A stretch of 22,964 bases of DNA, from positions 1 through 22,964 of the forward strand of contig HF990345.1 in NCBI GenBank assembly GCA_000432775.1. Reading direction: 5' to 3'. Positions 1 to 7,859 of this stretch are shown here, in pieces. This DNA comes from Alistipes sp. CAG:831 (GTDB taxonomy: Bacteria; Bacteroidota; Bacteroidia; Bacteroidales; UBA932). Under the pieces are notes generated by a model that worked only from the letters and a program-made list of their open reading frames with translations, searched no databases and had not been told where the DNA came from. Position numbers and translations under genes: made by a program. Positions within the stretch are counted from its first letter, which is position 1; every line of letters starts with the position of its first letter.

Positions 1-4
1 CCTG

Positions 5-80
<76 letters not shown>

Positions 81-90
81 GTTGGGAGTG

Positions 91-121
91 CAAAGGTAGG
101 TATTATTTTTATAATTCCAAA
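91..121 (-). promoter_or_regulatory. Bacteroidota-type promoter for tRNA-Gly
   Basis: On the minus strand a -33 box TTTG (118-121) and a -7 box TACCTTTG (91-98) are separated by 19 bases, matching the Bacteroidota primary sigma consensus TTTG-N19-21-TAnnTTTG. The predicted start falls a few bases before the tRNA 5' end at 80. The motif match is direct; activity is inferred. Confidence 0.72.
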
Positions 122-180
122 TTTTTTGAGAATAATTTCAATTTTCAGGAGGGGCTGACCTGTCATAGGAGGATTTTCGC

Positions 181-188
181 TATCTTTG
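181..188 (+). promoter_or_regulatory. Putative -7 promoter box for the yraN gene cluster
   Basis: TATCTTTG fits TAnnTTTG exactly and lies 25 bases before the proposed ATG at 214, giving a leader of roughly 15-20 bases. No good -33 TTG box lies 19-21 bases upstream, so this is a partial match. The same octamer is the -7 box of the comF promoter. Confidence 0.4.
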
Positions 189-213
189 CGAAGCTATTAA
201 AATTAGGTGCAGT

Positions 214-708
214 ATGGGAAGGAGGAACTGGATGCAGGGGCCCGCGCCGATCAATATCGGAGGGACAGGACGCAGGGGCGGACAACGGAGCAGGGCGGTA
301 CCCGGAGGAAAGAAAGGGGAAATAAGCCCGAGGGCAGACGGAGGACGGTATGAGACGGGCAGAATGGGCGAGGACATGGCTTTGGAATACCTTTTGCAGA
401 GAGGATACAAGTTGCTTGAAAGAAACTGGCGCTGCCGCTACAAGGAGGTGGATCTGATAATGGAGAACAGTGACGGCATTCATGTAGTGGAAGTCAGGAC
501 CAGGAAGGAACCGACGGCAGTGGAGCCGGAGCAGACTGTGGACCGCCGGAAACAGCATAATCTGGAAGCGGCCGCAAACTCATACCTGCGGTCGCGGAAA
601 ACAACGGCACCCGTACATTTCGACATAGTGTCGATAGTGCTTGACGGAAGCGGGAAGGTTCTAAGGCTCAACCATATCCAGGATGCATTCCTGGCATTGG
701 ACCTATAA
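214..708 (+). CDS. yraN: YraN/UPF0102-family nuclease-fold protein with basic N-terminal extension
   Basis: A 164-residue protein. From about residue 47 it matches the UPF0102 (YraN) family, a small restriction-endonuclease-like fold: GEDMALEYLLQRGY, ERNWRCR, then EVDLI and VVEVRTR, which supply the Asp and the E-x-R/K of the predicted PD-(D/E)xK-like site. The family role is unknown; some members have been linked to Holliday junction or DNA processing, but this is not settled. Typical members are about 115-130 residues; the first ~46 residues here are an extra Gly/Arg-rich basic tail. A later ATG at 364 would drop the tail but also trim the domain edge. The start at 214 is favoured by the TATCTTTG box at 181-188. 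It is the first gene of the plus-strand run to pheS. Confidence 0.82.
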   Translation: MGRRNWMQGPAPINIGGTGRRGGQRSRAVPGGKKGEISPRADGGRYETGRMGEDMALEYLLQRGYKLLERNWRCRYKEVDLIMENSDGIHVVEVRTRKEPTAVEPEQTVDRRKQHNLEAAANSYLRSRKTTAPVHFDIVSIVLDGSGKVLRLNHIQDAFLALDL

Positions 709-745
709 ACTGAAGACAAAACACAACTTATAAAGATTCTACGAG

Positions 746-1843
746 ATGATGAACAATAATTTCTACTGCGTGATCATGGCAGGAGGCGTCGGCAGCCGTT
801 TCTGGCCGGTAAGCAGGAACACCAGGCCCAAACAGTTCCTGGACATCCTGGGTATAGGCAAAAGCTTCATACAGCTGACATACGACCGTTTCATCAAGAT
901 TGTACCCGGGCAGAATATTTTCGTAGTCACATCCGCAGCCTACGCGGACCTGGTGCACGAGCATCTGCCGGACCTTCCCCTGGAGAACATCCTGACCGAG
1001 CCCTACCGCCGCAACACCGCACCCTGCATCGCATACGCGGCCACCAGGATACGGCACATGAATCCGGATGCAACGATGGTTGTGGCCCCCTCGGATCATT
1101 TCATTTCCAATGAAAGCCTCTTCATAGACACCATTACAGCCGCCATGAACTACGCGTCGCACCAGGACGAGCTGTTTACTCTGGGCATCGACCCTACCCG
1201 TCCGGAGACCGGCTACGGCTACATCCAGTGCAGCATGAAGGAATCCACCACCGTGAACGGCAACATTGCCTACAAGGTGAAGACTTTCACCGAGAAGCCT
1301 AACCGCGAACTGGCGCAGGTATTCGTCGACAGCGGAGAGTTTCTCTGGAACTCCGGAATATTCGTATGGAATGCCGCCACCATCTGCAAGGCACTGGAAA
1401 GATGGCTGCCAGAGATCTATTCCCTCTTCAAGGACGGAGACAAGTACTACGGCACTCCCCAGGAGCAGGCCTTCATAACCAAAATCTACGAGGACTGCCC
1501 GGCCATCTCGATTGACTATGGAGTGATGGAGAAAACCAGCCGCGCCTGGGTGTTCCAGGCCTCCTTCGGCTGGACTGACCTGGGCACATGGGAGTCGCTC
1601 TATCTCCACGCACCTAAGGACGGCAACCGCAATCTGATCAAATGCCACGACACCATGATTGACTCCACGACTGACAGCGTCATCGTCTCCCACGAAAAAG
1701 ACAAACTGGTAGTCGTCAAGGGACTCAGCAACTATCTGGTCGTAAACACCGATGACGTGCTGATGATCTGCCCCCGCGAGGAAGGCAGGTTCAAGGAGGT
1801 GATTGCCGACCTGGCCGTCAACGACAAGTCCAAATACATGTAA
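746..1843 (+). CDS. manC: Mannose-1-phosphate guanylyltransferase (GDP-mannose pyrophosphorylase)
   Basis: A 365-residue cytoplasmic enzyme making GDP-mannose from mannose-1-phosphate and GTP, a sugar donor for GDP-fucose, polysaccharide and glycoprotein synthesis. The GT-A nucleotidyltransferase signature lies at residues 12-31 (AGGVGSRFWPVSRNTRPKQF). It is followed by VAPSDHF (sugar-nucleotide aspartate), TGYGYIQ, FTEKP (active-site Lys loop), WNSGIFVW and a DYGVMEKT/GWTDLGTW core, all in family order. It is the short single-domain form without the C-terminal phosphomannose isomerase cupin. A second ATG follows immediately at 749, so the start is uncertain by one codon. It begins 37 bases after yraN with no clear separate promoter, so co-transcription is likely. 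The long reading frame on the opposite strand is a codon-bias shadow. Confidence 0.95.
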   Translation: MMNNNFYCVIMAGGVGSRFWPVSRNTRPKQFLDILGIGKSFIQLTYDRFIKIVPGQNIFVVTSAAYADLVHEHLPDLPLENILTEPYRRNTAPCIAYAATRIRHMNPDATMVVAPSDHFISNESLFIDTITAAMNYASHQDELFTLGIDPTRPETGYGYIQCSMKESTTVNGNIAYKVKTFTEKPNRELAQVFVDSGEFLWNSGIFVWNAATICKALERWLPEIYSLFKDGDKYYGTPQEQAFITKIYEDCPAISIDYGVMEKTSRAWVFQASFGWTDLGTWESLYLHAPKDGNRNLIKCHDTMIDSTTDSVIVSHEKDKLVVVKGLSNYLVVNTDDVLMICPREEGRFKEVIADLAVNDKSKYM

Positions 1844-1848
1844 CAAAC

Positions 1849-1854
1849 AGGAGA
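1849..1854 (+). promoter_or_regulatory. Shine-Dalgarno site deciding the arginine deiminase start
   Basis: AGGAGA lies 8 bases before the ATG at 1863. It is one of the few good ribosome binding sites in this window and rules against the longer in-frame start at 1803 inside manC. Confidence 0.65.
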
Positions 1855-1862
1855 GACACTAT

Positions 1863-3140
1863 ATGACAGACAAGAAACCACTGAACATCAACATCCAGTC
1901 CGAGATAGGCCAGCTGGACGCCGTCCTGCTGCATACTCCCGGAGCCGAGGTCGAGAACATGACCCCGAAAATGGCACAGAGAGCCCTATACAGCGATATA
2001 CTCAACCTGTCCATCGCCCAGGAAGAGTACGCCCAGCTCAGCGGCGTACTCGAGAAACTGGCCAAGGTCTACACCGTCAGCGACCTGCTGGTCAAGGTCC
2101 TCGACAACGACGCAGAGCGCCAGGCCCTCATCGGCAAAATCTGCGTCATGGAACAGGTCACCGACTATTTCGACATGCTCATGGACATGTCCTCAACCCG
2201 CCTGGCCAAGGTCCTCATCGAGGGTCTGCCGGCCAAGATCAACACCCTGACCTCATTCCTCAACGAGGACTACTACGCCCTCTTTCCTCTGTATAATTTC
2301 TACTTCACCCGTGACGCTGCCGTCACCATCGGCCACAATGCCCTGATATGCAAGATGGCCAACCGCGTAAGGACCCGCGAGTCCCTGATCATGGAAGCCA
2401 TCTACAAGGGCAGCGGCGAGTTCGACTGCGGCATCATCAACGCCTACGACTACCAGCCCGGCAACCCGGACATCTACATGGAAGGCGGGGACATCCTCAT
2501 CGCCCGCGACGACATCCTCCTGCTCGGCAACGGAGCCCGGACCAGCACCCAGGGCATTGACCTCCTGGCTGCCCGTCTCGGAGCCCTGGCCCCTGAGGGA
2601 CGCCGCCACATCATCGTACAGCAGCTGCCCCGCACCCCCGAGTCCTTCATTCACCTGGACATGGTATTCACCCTCCTGGACAAGGACAAATGCATGGTTT
2701 TCGAGCCACTGATCCTCGGCGACAACCAGTACCAGACCGTCCATATCACCATGGAGAACGGCAAGGTGGTCAAGATCAACAGTGTATCGAATATCCTCAC
2801 CGTCCTGCGCCGTCTGGGCATGGACCTCGAACCGATAGTCTGCGGCGGCGAGTCGGACGAATGGGACCAGGAGAGGGAGCAATGGCACAGCGGAGCCAAC
2901 TTCTTCGCCTTCGCCCCGGGCAAGGTCATCTCCTACGCCAGAAACACACATACTCTCGACGAGCTCTCCAAGCACGGCTTCGAGATCATTCCCGCATGGG
3001 ACTTCATCGAGGGCAAGGCGTCAGTCAAGGGTGACAAGCGCTGCGTAATCACGATAGAAGGCTCGGAACTGCCCCGCGGAGGAGGCGGAGCCCGCTGCAT
3101 GACTATGCCGCTGTCAAGAAAGGCAGTTAAATGGGAATAA
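1863..3140 (+). CDS. arcA: Arginine deiminase family protein
   Basis: A 425-residue guanidino-group-modifying enzyme, predicted to hydrolyse L-arginine to citrulline and ammonia. The five catalytic positions of Pseudomonas arginine deiminase have visible counterparts: Asp151 (FTRD), Glu207 (EGGD), His264 and Asp266 (HLDMVF) and nucleophile Cys412 in GGGGARCMTMPLSR at the C-terminus. The substrate-arginine region GNGARTS (Arg226) and an Arg pair near 168-172 are also present. The N-terminus is less canonical: ALYSDILNLSIAQEEY stands where classical enzymes have LLFDD-(x)n-EH. The start at 1863 has a Shine-Dalgarno site; the frame is open back to 1803 but overlaps manC. No ornithine carbamoyltransferase or carbamate kinase lies nearby, so a full ATP-yielding ADI pathway is not shown. 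The gap to pheS is 18 bases. Confidence 0.88.
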   Translation: MTDKKPLNINIQSEIGQLDAVLLHTPGAEVENMTPKMAQRALYSDILNLSIAQEEYAQLSGVLEKLAKVYTVSDLLVKVLDNDAERQALIGKICVMEQVTDYFDMLMDMSSTRLAKVLIEGLPAKINTLTSFLNEDYYALFPLYNFYFTRDAAVTIGHNALICKMANRVRTRESLIMEAIYKGSGEFDCGIINAYDYQPGNPDIYMEGGDILIARDDILLLGNGARTSTQGIDLLAARLGALAPEGRRHIIVQQLPRTPESFIHLDMVFTLLDKDKCMVFEPLILGDNQYQTVHITMENGKVVKINSVSNILTVLRRLGMDLEPIVCGGESDEWDQEREQWHSGANFFAFAPGKVISYARNTHTLDELSKHGFEIIPAWDFIEGKASVKGDKRCVITIEGSELPRGGGGARCMTMPLSRKAVKWE

Positions 3141-3158
3141 TTCAATCAGTTCAATAAT

Positions 3159-4187
3159 ATGATCAACGAGAAAATCGAGAGCATCCTGGCGGAAATTCAG
3201 GATGCAAAGGCAAAGACAGAAAAGGAAATCGAGGAGCTCCGTGTCCATCTGCTCGGCAAGAAGGGAGAGATCACCCAGCTTTTCGACGAATTCCGCACCA
3301 TATCGGCGGACAAGAAGAGGGAATACGGCCAGAAACTGAACAATCTCAAGAATATGGCCACGGCCAAGATCGAGGAGCTCCGCAGCAGGAGCGCCGAGTC
3401 GGCAGAAGGCTCCGCTCCCTCCTTCGACATGACCATGCCGGGCGACCACTTCGAGCTGGGCACCCGCCATCCCATATCCATCACCCGCGAGGAGATTATC
3501 TCCATCTTCCGCAAGCAGGGCTACGCTCTCGCCGAAGGACCGGAGATCGAGGACGACCACCATGTCTTCGAGGCCCTCAACTTCCCTCCTGACCATCCGG
3601 CCAGAGACATGCAGGACACATTCTTCATCTCCTCCGGAGTCAATCCCGTCCTCCTGCGCACACATACCAGCTCCGTACAGGTCAGGACCATGGAGACCCG
3701 CAAGCCGCCCATCCGCGTCATCTGCCCCGGCAGGGTGTTCCGCAACGAGGCCATCTCCGCACGCGCCCACTGCATATTCCATCAGGTAGAAGGGCTGTAT
3801 GTGGACAAAAATGTATCCTTCGCCGACCTCAAGCAGACCATTCTGATATTCGTGCGCGAGATGTTCGGTCCGGACACCAAGATACGCATGCGCCCCTCGT
3901 ACTTCCCCTTCACCGAGCCCAGCACAGAGGTGGACATCAGCTGCAATATCTGCGGCGGCAAGGGCTGCAACATCTGCAAGGGTACCGGCTGGCTGGAGAT
4001 TATGGGTGCCGGCATGGTGGATCCCAATGTCCTGGAAGCCTGCGGCATAGACCCGAAGGAATACACCGGTTTCGCGTTTGGCATGGGAATTGAACGCATA
4101 GCCATGTTGAAATGGCAGGTGAAAGACCTCAGGCTGTACTTCGAGAACGACGTACGCTTCCTCAGGGAATTCGAGACCTCCATCTGA
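3159..4187 (+). CDS. pheS: Phenylalanine--tRNA ligase alpha subunit
   Basis: A 342-residue class II aminoacyl-tRNA synthetase subunit that charges tRNA-Phe as an alpha2-beta2 tetramer with PheT. An N-terminal antiparallel coiled coil (about 1-80) carries HLLGKKGEITQL, the usual tRNA-contacting arm. The catalytic core has HPI (104-106), EGPEIEDDHHVFEALNFP, motif 2 (GRVFRNEAISARAHCIFHQV, 181-200) and motif 3 (GFAFGMGIERIAM, 294-306), including the Ala296 position that lines the Phe pocket. Four cysteines at 252, 255, 260 and 263 form a CxxC-x4-CxxC cluster before GWLEIMGAGMV, suggesting a structural metal site seen in many bacterial PheS. pheT is not downstream; the next gene is convergent, so pheT must lie elsewhere. 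It is the last gene of the plus-strand run. Confidence 0.97.
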   Translation: MINEKIESILAEIQDAKAKTEKEIEELRVHLLGKKGEITQLFDEFRTISADKKREYGQKLNNLKNMATAKIEELRSRSAESAEGSAPSFDMTMPGDHFELGTRHPISITREEIISIFRKQGYALAEGPEIEDDHHVFEALNFPPDHPARDMQDTFFISSGVNPVLLRTHTSSVQVRTMETRKPPIRVICPGRVFRNEAISARAHCIFHQVEGLYVDKNVSFADLKQTILIFVREMFGPDTKIRMRPSYFPFTEPSTEVDISCNICGGKGCNICKGTGWLEIMGAGMVDPNVLEACGIDPKEYTGFAFGMGIERIAMLKWQVKDLRLYFENDVRFLREFETSI

Positions 4188-4214
4188 CACGCAATTTTTT
4201 CATACATTTTCATC

Positions 4215-4254
4215 ATAAAAAATCCCGGCCGCCTCGCAAGAGACTGCCGGGATT
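4215..4254 (-). terminator. Intrinsic terminator for the Oar-like receptor gene
   Basis: A 9-bp perfect stem AATCCCGGC (4221-4229) / GCCGGGATT (4246-4254) encloses a second small stem CTC-GCAA-GAG with a GNRA-type tetraloop. On the minus strand the stem runs directly into a run of six T (plus-strand A run 4217-4222), a standard rho-independent terminator. On the plus strand the following bases are only CAATTT, so it may terminate pheS weakly. Confidence 0.85.
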
Positions 4255-4277
4255 CAATTTATCCTCTATGCCGGTTC

Positions 4278-7200
4278 CTAGTCGAAGATCCAGCGGAGGC
4301 TGAGCTGCATCATCCAGGTGGAGGAGAGGCTTACGGAAGGAGTAAACTCACTCTTGAGTTTCTCTGTACCGTCCGCTACGAAATGATAGACAGGAGCAGG
4401 GCTCTGTCCGGTAGTACCGGGGCGGTAGCCGTTCTCGGCTATACTGAGAATCTGAGTGGTGTTGATGGACCAGAAGTGTCCCCAGTTCTGGTTGAACAGG
4501 TTTCCGATATTCTCGATATCCAGGCCGATCTGAATGGTGTGGCGCTGTCCGTTCTTCTGAGGGATGTAGAAGTTCTGGAAGATACGTACGTCGAACTGAT
4601 GTACCCAGGGACCCACCAGACAGTTGCGCTCGGCATACTTGCCCTTGCGGCTGCTGAGGTACTTACTGTTGTTGATAAAGTTCCAGAAATCTTCAGCCTG
4701 CTCTTCCGCGGAATACACACGGTCCCATCCGGTAGGTGTGTAGTCGCCGAAGGTCAGTTCGTCCTTGCTGGCAGGCACGTAAATCAGGTTGGCAGGACCG
4801 CCGTCACCTACGACGTTAGATGTATAGGTGTAGGAATACCTGCCACGGGGGCCGCCTTCATAGAATATGCTGATACCGGTAGCGAAGTTTCTGGCATATT
4901 CAGCCGTATAGCTCAAAGAGGCTATCAAACGATGAGGCATCACGTAGCTGGCGTAACCGAGATCCACAAGATTCTGACCGTTTACAGTAGCGGCGCTGTT
5001 CCATGCGGAGTTCATCTGGTCGCCGAAACCGTTGGTGTAGCTCATCGCGTTGCTGTAGGTATAAGCGATCATACCGTCGAATCCGTAGAAGTTGTGTTTC
5101 TCAGCCTTGGCCGTGATTGAGTAGTAGTAACCTCCCTTATCGGCGTTGTGAAGCAGATATGCCCTCTGGAAACTGTTGTCATAGTACTCGCCCCACACAT
5201 AACGGTTGTCGGCGAAGTTGTTGATGTTGGACATCACAGGATCCTTCAGAGCCACGTTTGTAATAATCGTAGGATTGATATCGTAGTTGAACACACCTTC
5301 AACTGAGAGAAGAACGTCACCGGGCGCAATGTAATCGAGGGCCAGAGATGACTTCCACGTCTGGGGCATCTTGAGGTCCGGAGCCATCAGGGAGATGGTG
5401 GAGATACGGGTGTTCGCAGGGGACGCTCCATCAGGGCCGTAAATAGAATTGAGCTGTTCAGTTCTATCAACTATGAAATCAGGGACATCATCCCCTCTGG
5501 AGGATACTCTGTTGATGGTAGCCTGGATTACACCGGCATCACCCGCCTGAGCCACAATCCACACAAAAGGCAGACGACCAGTGAAGAAGCCGGTACCTCC
5601 GCGGAGCACGAGGCTGCGGTTGCCGAGGATATCCCAGTTGAAGCCGATACGGGGCGAGAACATCACTGATGTCGCCGGCATCTGACGGGTATCGTAGTGG
5701 CCGCCGTTGCCTTTATAGTCGGCAAATGTGGTATTGAATACCTGCTCGTTGAAATTGTAGTCCAGGGAAGGATACATAGGCAGCTCCACGCGCAGACCAT
5801 AGGAGAGTTTGAAGCGGTTGAATGTCATCTCATTCTGGAGATACAGCGATACCTGGTGGAAGTCGAACTGGGGGAAAGCCTGAGACCAGTCATCATTATA
5901 GGAGTGTGTGATGGCATACTGGTAGGGATTGTCGAAGAGAGTATTGCTGCTTATGGCATCCATCAACTGATCCTCTGTATCGAAAAGGAACATATAGTAG
6001 CCGGCACCAAATCTCTGGAATCCGTTACGGGTCCTGTTCCACTCGTACTGCACACCGGCTGTAAGCTGGTTGATCCCCAGAGAGGCAGTCACCTCGTCCG
6101 TAACAGTCACGGTATTCACGTCCCTGAGGTTACCGAGAGAGAAAAGTTCCGTACCGAATGAAGTGTAGTAATATCCACCCACGCCTATGTCTACGAAGGG
6201 GAACATGCCGCCCTCGGTGCTGCGGGGCTCGTACTGACGGGAATAAGTGGCGCGGAGCACGTTGTTGACCCTACCGTCCAGGAAACGGGAATTGAGTTCG
6301 GCTGTCAGGGACATGTAATTGTTCTCCTGATAATAGCGGGCGTTCTGGAAATAGATGGCCTCCATATCCTGCCTGTCGCCGGGAAGGATGGATGTATCGC
6401 CCAGGCCGGTCTTGGATGTCGAAGGAGGGTTGGGGCTTTTCGAACGGGTAATATTGTAACGGAGGTTCAGTTTGTGGTTCTGGTTGATGTTCCAGTCCAG
6501 ACGGGCCAGAAACTTATATGCAGGGTTAATGGAGGAATATCCCTGGTATGCTCCGGGGTTGTAACCCCACTGGTTGATGAGATAGTCAGAAAGAGCGTCC
6601 ATCACTGATGCTGAGGGACGGGCAATACCATTGTTGCCGTTAGTCCAGGGAGCCTCAGGGGTGGAAGCCACACGCGAAGGGCCGGGCTGCACATCCCTTT
6701 CCATCTCGAAGTTGAGGAAGAAGAAGAGCTTGTCCTTGATGATGGGACCGCCGACACGGGCACCTACAAGAAGGTGCTGCTCAGGGTTGACGGTAAGCTC
6801 GTTGCCCTCAACCTTAGTACCTCTGAACTTTTCATTATAGAAATAAGAGTATGCCGAAGCCTCGAACTTGTTGCTGCCCGATCGGGTAACTGCATTCATC
6901 GCGGCTCCTATGAAACCACTCTGGCGGACGTCATAGGGGGTTACGTTTACGGATATCTGCTCGATAGCATCCATGGATATAGGAGAGCCGTTGGCAGGCA
7001 TGGTGCCTCCGATACCGAAGGCATTGTTGGCAGCCGCTCCGTCGATAGTAAAGTTGTTCTGACGGTAGGTACCGCCGCCTATCTCAGGGCCGTTGCCGCT
7101 GTCGAACGCCTGGGGAGTCAATTTAATAACGTCCTGCACGTCGCGGCTGATTACCGGAATGCTGTTGATCTGCCTCATATTGAGGGATGTTACCGCACCG

Positions 7201-7607
7201 GCTCGGTCAGAGCGCATATTGGATGTCGCGCTCTTCGCCACTACCACCACCTCATCGAGATCCATACTCTCTTCCTGAAGGGAGGCGTTGACTACAAAGT
7301 TGTCGGCCAGAGCCACATTGACGTCAGTTATCTCCGTAGTCGTGAATCCGAGCATCTCCACTCTCACGGTATAGGGTCCGCCGGGTAGAATGTTGAGCAG
7401 ACGGTAAGTACCCTTGGAGTCGGCAATAGTCCAGTACTGTGTGCCGGAGGGAACGTGAACAGCGATAACCGTCGCACCTGCGAGGTCCACACCGTTCTCG
7501 TCTGTAATCCTACCGCTGATCGATGATGTTGTGACCTGAGCAAATGCGGAAACAGCCGCAAATAAGCTCATTAGGGTCAAGGCAATCTTTCTGATTGTTC
7601 TTTCCAT
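4278..7607 (-). CDS. Oar-like TonB-dependent outer-membrane receptor
   Basis: A 1109-residue outer-membrane protein. A signal peptide (MERTIRKIALTLMSLFAAVS, cleavage near AFA-Q24) leads into a carboxypeptidase-regulatory-like beta-sandwich (about 27-112: ISGRITDENGVDLAGATV through LNILPGGPYTVRVEMLGF). A DLDEVVVVAKS hinge and a plug domain follow (RDVQDVIKLTPQ, NNFTIDGAAANNAFGIG, NAVTRSGSNKFEASAYSYF), then a long beta-barrel ending in the aromatic terminus LSLRWIFD. Domain order and the plug sequence match Oar-type receptors, named from Myxococcus and abundant in Bacteroidota; related Oar has been linked to protein export. The cargo here is unknown. No SusD-like partner lies next to it, so a glycan-uptake role is unlikely. 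The frame is open to 7757, but the signal peptide fixes the start at 7607. It is monocistronic with its own terminator, and divergent from metK. Confidence 0.9.
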   Translation of the reverse strand: MERTIRKIALTLMSLFAAVSAFAQVTTSSISGRITDENGVDLAGATVIAVHVPSGTQYWTIADSKGTYRLLNILPGGPYTVRVEMLGFTTTEITDVNVALADNFVVNASLQEESMDLDEVVVVAKSATSNMRSDRAGAVTSLNMRQINSIPVISRDVQDVIKLTPQAFDSGNGPEIGGGTYRQNNFTIDGAAANNAFGIGGTMPANGSPISMDAIEQISVNVTPYDVRQSGFIGAAMNAVTRSGSNKFEASAYSYFYNEKFRGTKVEGNELTVNPEQHLLVGARVGGPIIKDKLFFFLNFEMERDVQPGPSRVASTPEAPWTNGNNGIARPSASVMDALSDYLINQWGYNPGAYQGYSSINPAYKFLARLDWNINQNHKLNLRYNITRSKSPNPPSTSKTGLGDTSILPGDRQDMEAIYFQNARYYQENNYMSLTAELNSRFLDGRVNNVLRATYSRQYEPRSTEGGMFPFVDIGVGGYYYTSFGTELFSLGNLRDVNTVTVTDEVTASLGINQLTAGVQYEWNRTRNGFQRFGAGYYMFLFDTEDQLMDAISSNTLFDNPYQYAITHSYNDDWSQAFPQFDFHQVSLYLQNEMTFNRFKLSYGLRVELPMYPSLDYNFNEQVFNTTFADYKGNGGHYDTRQMPATSVMFSPRIGFNWDILGNRSLVLRGGTGFFTGRLPFVWIVAQAGDAGVIQATINRVSSRGDDVPDFIVDRTEQLNSIYGPDGASPANTRISTISLMAPDLKMPQTWKSSLALDYIAPGDVLLSVEGVFNYDINPTIITNVALKDPVMSNINNFADNRYVWGEYYDNSFQRAYLLHNADKGGYYYSITAKAEKHNFYGFDGMIAYTYSNAMSYTNGFGDQMNSAWNSAATVNGQNLVDLGYASYVMPHRLIASLSYTAEYARNFATGISIFYEGGPRGRYSYTYTSNVVGDGGPANLIYVPASKDELTFGDYTPTGWDRVYSAEEQAEDFWNFINNSKYLSSRKGKYAERNCLVGPWVHQFDVRIFQNFYIPQKNGQRHTIQIGLDIENIGNLFNQNWGHFWSINTTQILSIAENGYRPGTTGQSPAPVYHFVADGTEKLKSEFTPSVSLSSTWMMQLSLRWIFD

Positions 7608-7643
7608 TGGTGTAGATTGTAAATTGGTTGTAAAATTTTCCGC

Positions 7644-7679
7644 AAAAAAATTCAAAAAAATTTGCATATCCAAATTTTT
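7644..7679. other. Phased A-tracts in the divergent spacer
   Basis: A7 runs at 7644-7650 and 7654-7660 are exactly 10 bases apart, followed by an AAATTTTT tract at 7672-7679. A-tracts in helical phase bend DNA; their position just upstream of the proposed metK promoter and the receptor 5' region suggests a curved or UP-like element. Curvature is inferred from spacing only. Confidence 0.3.
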
Positions 7680-7692
7680 GTTGTGACATTTG
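7661..7692 (+). promoter_or_regulatory. Putative promoter of the metK riboswitch leader
   Basis: TTTG (7661-7664), 20 bases, then GACATTTG (7685-7692), one mismatch from TAnnTTTG. A start near 7699 would put the whole riboswitch aptamer in the transcript and give a leader of about 160 bases. It is the only candidate with correct spacing that I see on this strand in the spacer. Confidence 0.42.
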
Positions 7693-7728
7693 CGCGACAT
7701 TTCTGAAAAGGAGATGTAAAACGAGTTT

Positions 7729-7780
7729 TGTGGACAGATTTGCCTGCTTGCAACCACACTAAAAAATGCTAAAATGAATC
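7729..7780 (+). promoter_or_regulatory. SAM-II type riboswitch aptamer upstream of metK
   Basis: The layout follows the SAM-II H-type pseudoknot. P1 is TGTGG (7729-7733) with CCACA (7754-7758). The loop holds the conserved GATTT (7737-7741) and TTGC (7748-7751) blocks, and an A-rich linker (7760-7766) leads to GCTAAAA (7768-7774). The second helix forms as C7751-G7768 and G7750-C7769, then T7749-A7771 and T7748-A7772 with U7770 extruded, as in the SAM-binding core of SAM-II. The outer P2b pairs are less clear (only one G in 7775-7780). It sits before metK, whose product makes SAM, and is followed by a terminator. SAM-V has a similar core and is the main alternative. I matched this from memory of the consensus, without a covariance-model search. 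Confidence 0.72.
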
Positions 7781-7803
7781 TTTCATACAGTTAGTGTTTT
7801 GTC

Positions 7804-7839
7804 AAATCTCTCCGATACTCGTTCGGAAGAGATTTTTTT
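7804..7839 (+). terminator. Intrinsic terminator in the metK leader (riboswitch expression platform)
   Basis: The stem AAATCTCTCCGA (7804-7815) pairs with TCGGAAGAGATTT (7823-7835), giving 12 bp with one bulged A (7827) and a 7-base loop, followed by a T run to 7839. It points along the plus strand, yet no plus-strand gene lies between pheS and metK, so it can only act on the metK leader. Bases 7803-7809 (CAAATCT) are also perfectly complementary to 7736-7742 (AGATTTG), which covers the conserved riboswitch loop. That pairing would break both the terminator and the aptamer, i.e. a terminator/antiterminator switch. Confidence 0.75.
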
Positions 7840-7859
7840 GTTTTATATACCTTTAATAT

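Noticed and set aside
728..1846. Long minus-strand reading frame (372 codons) opposite manC
   Set aside because: manC on the plus strand has all family motifs; the antisense product has none and arises from the GC-biased codon pattern.
1803..1862. Longer arginine deiminase start inside manC
   Set aside because: The Shine-Dalgarno site at 1849-1854 and the family N-terminus fit the ATG at 1863; the extra 20 residues are manC out of frame.
3114..4190. 358-codon minus-strand frame opposite pheS
   Set aside because: pheS motifs 2 and 3 are unmistakable on the plus strand; the opposite frame is a shadow.
7608..7757. 50-residue N-terminal extension of the Oar-like receptor
   Set aside because: It would bury the signal peptide that begins at the Met encoded at 7605-7607, and it overlaps the riboswitch leader on the other strand.
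7848..7855. TACCTTTA as the metK promoter -7 box
   Set aside because: It lacks the final G, is only 4 bases from the ATG, and would skip the riboswitch and terminator.
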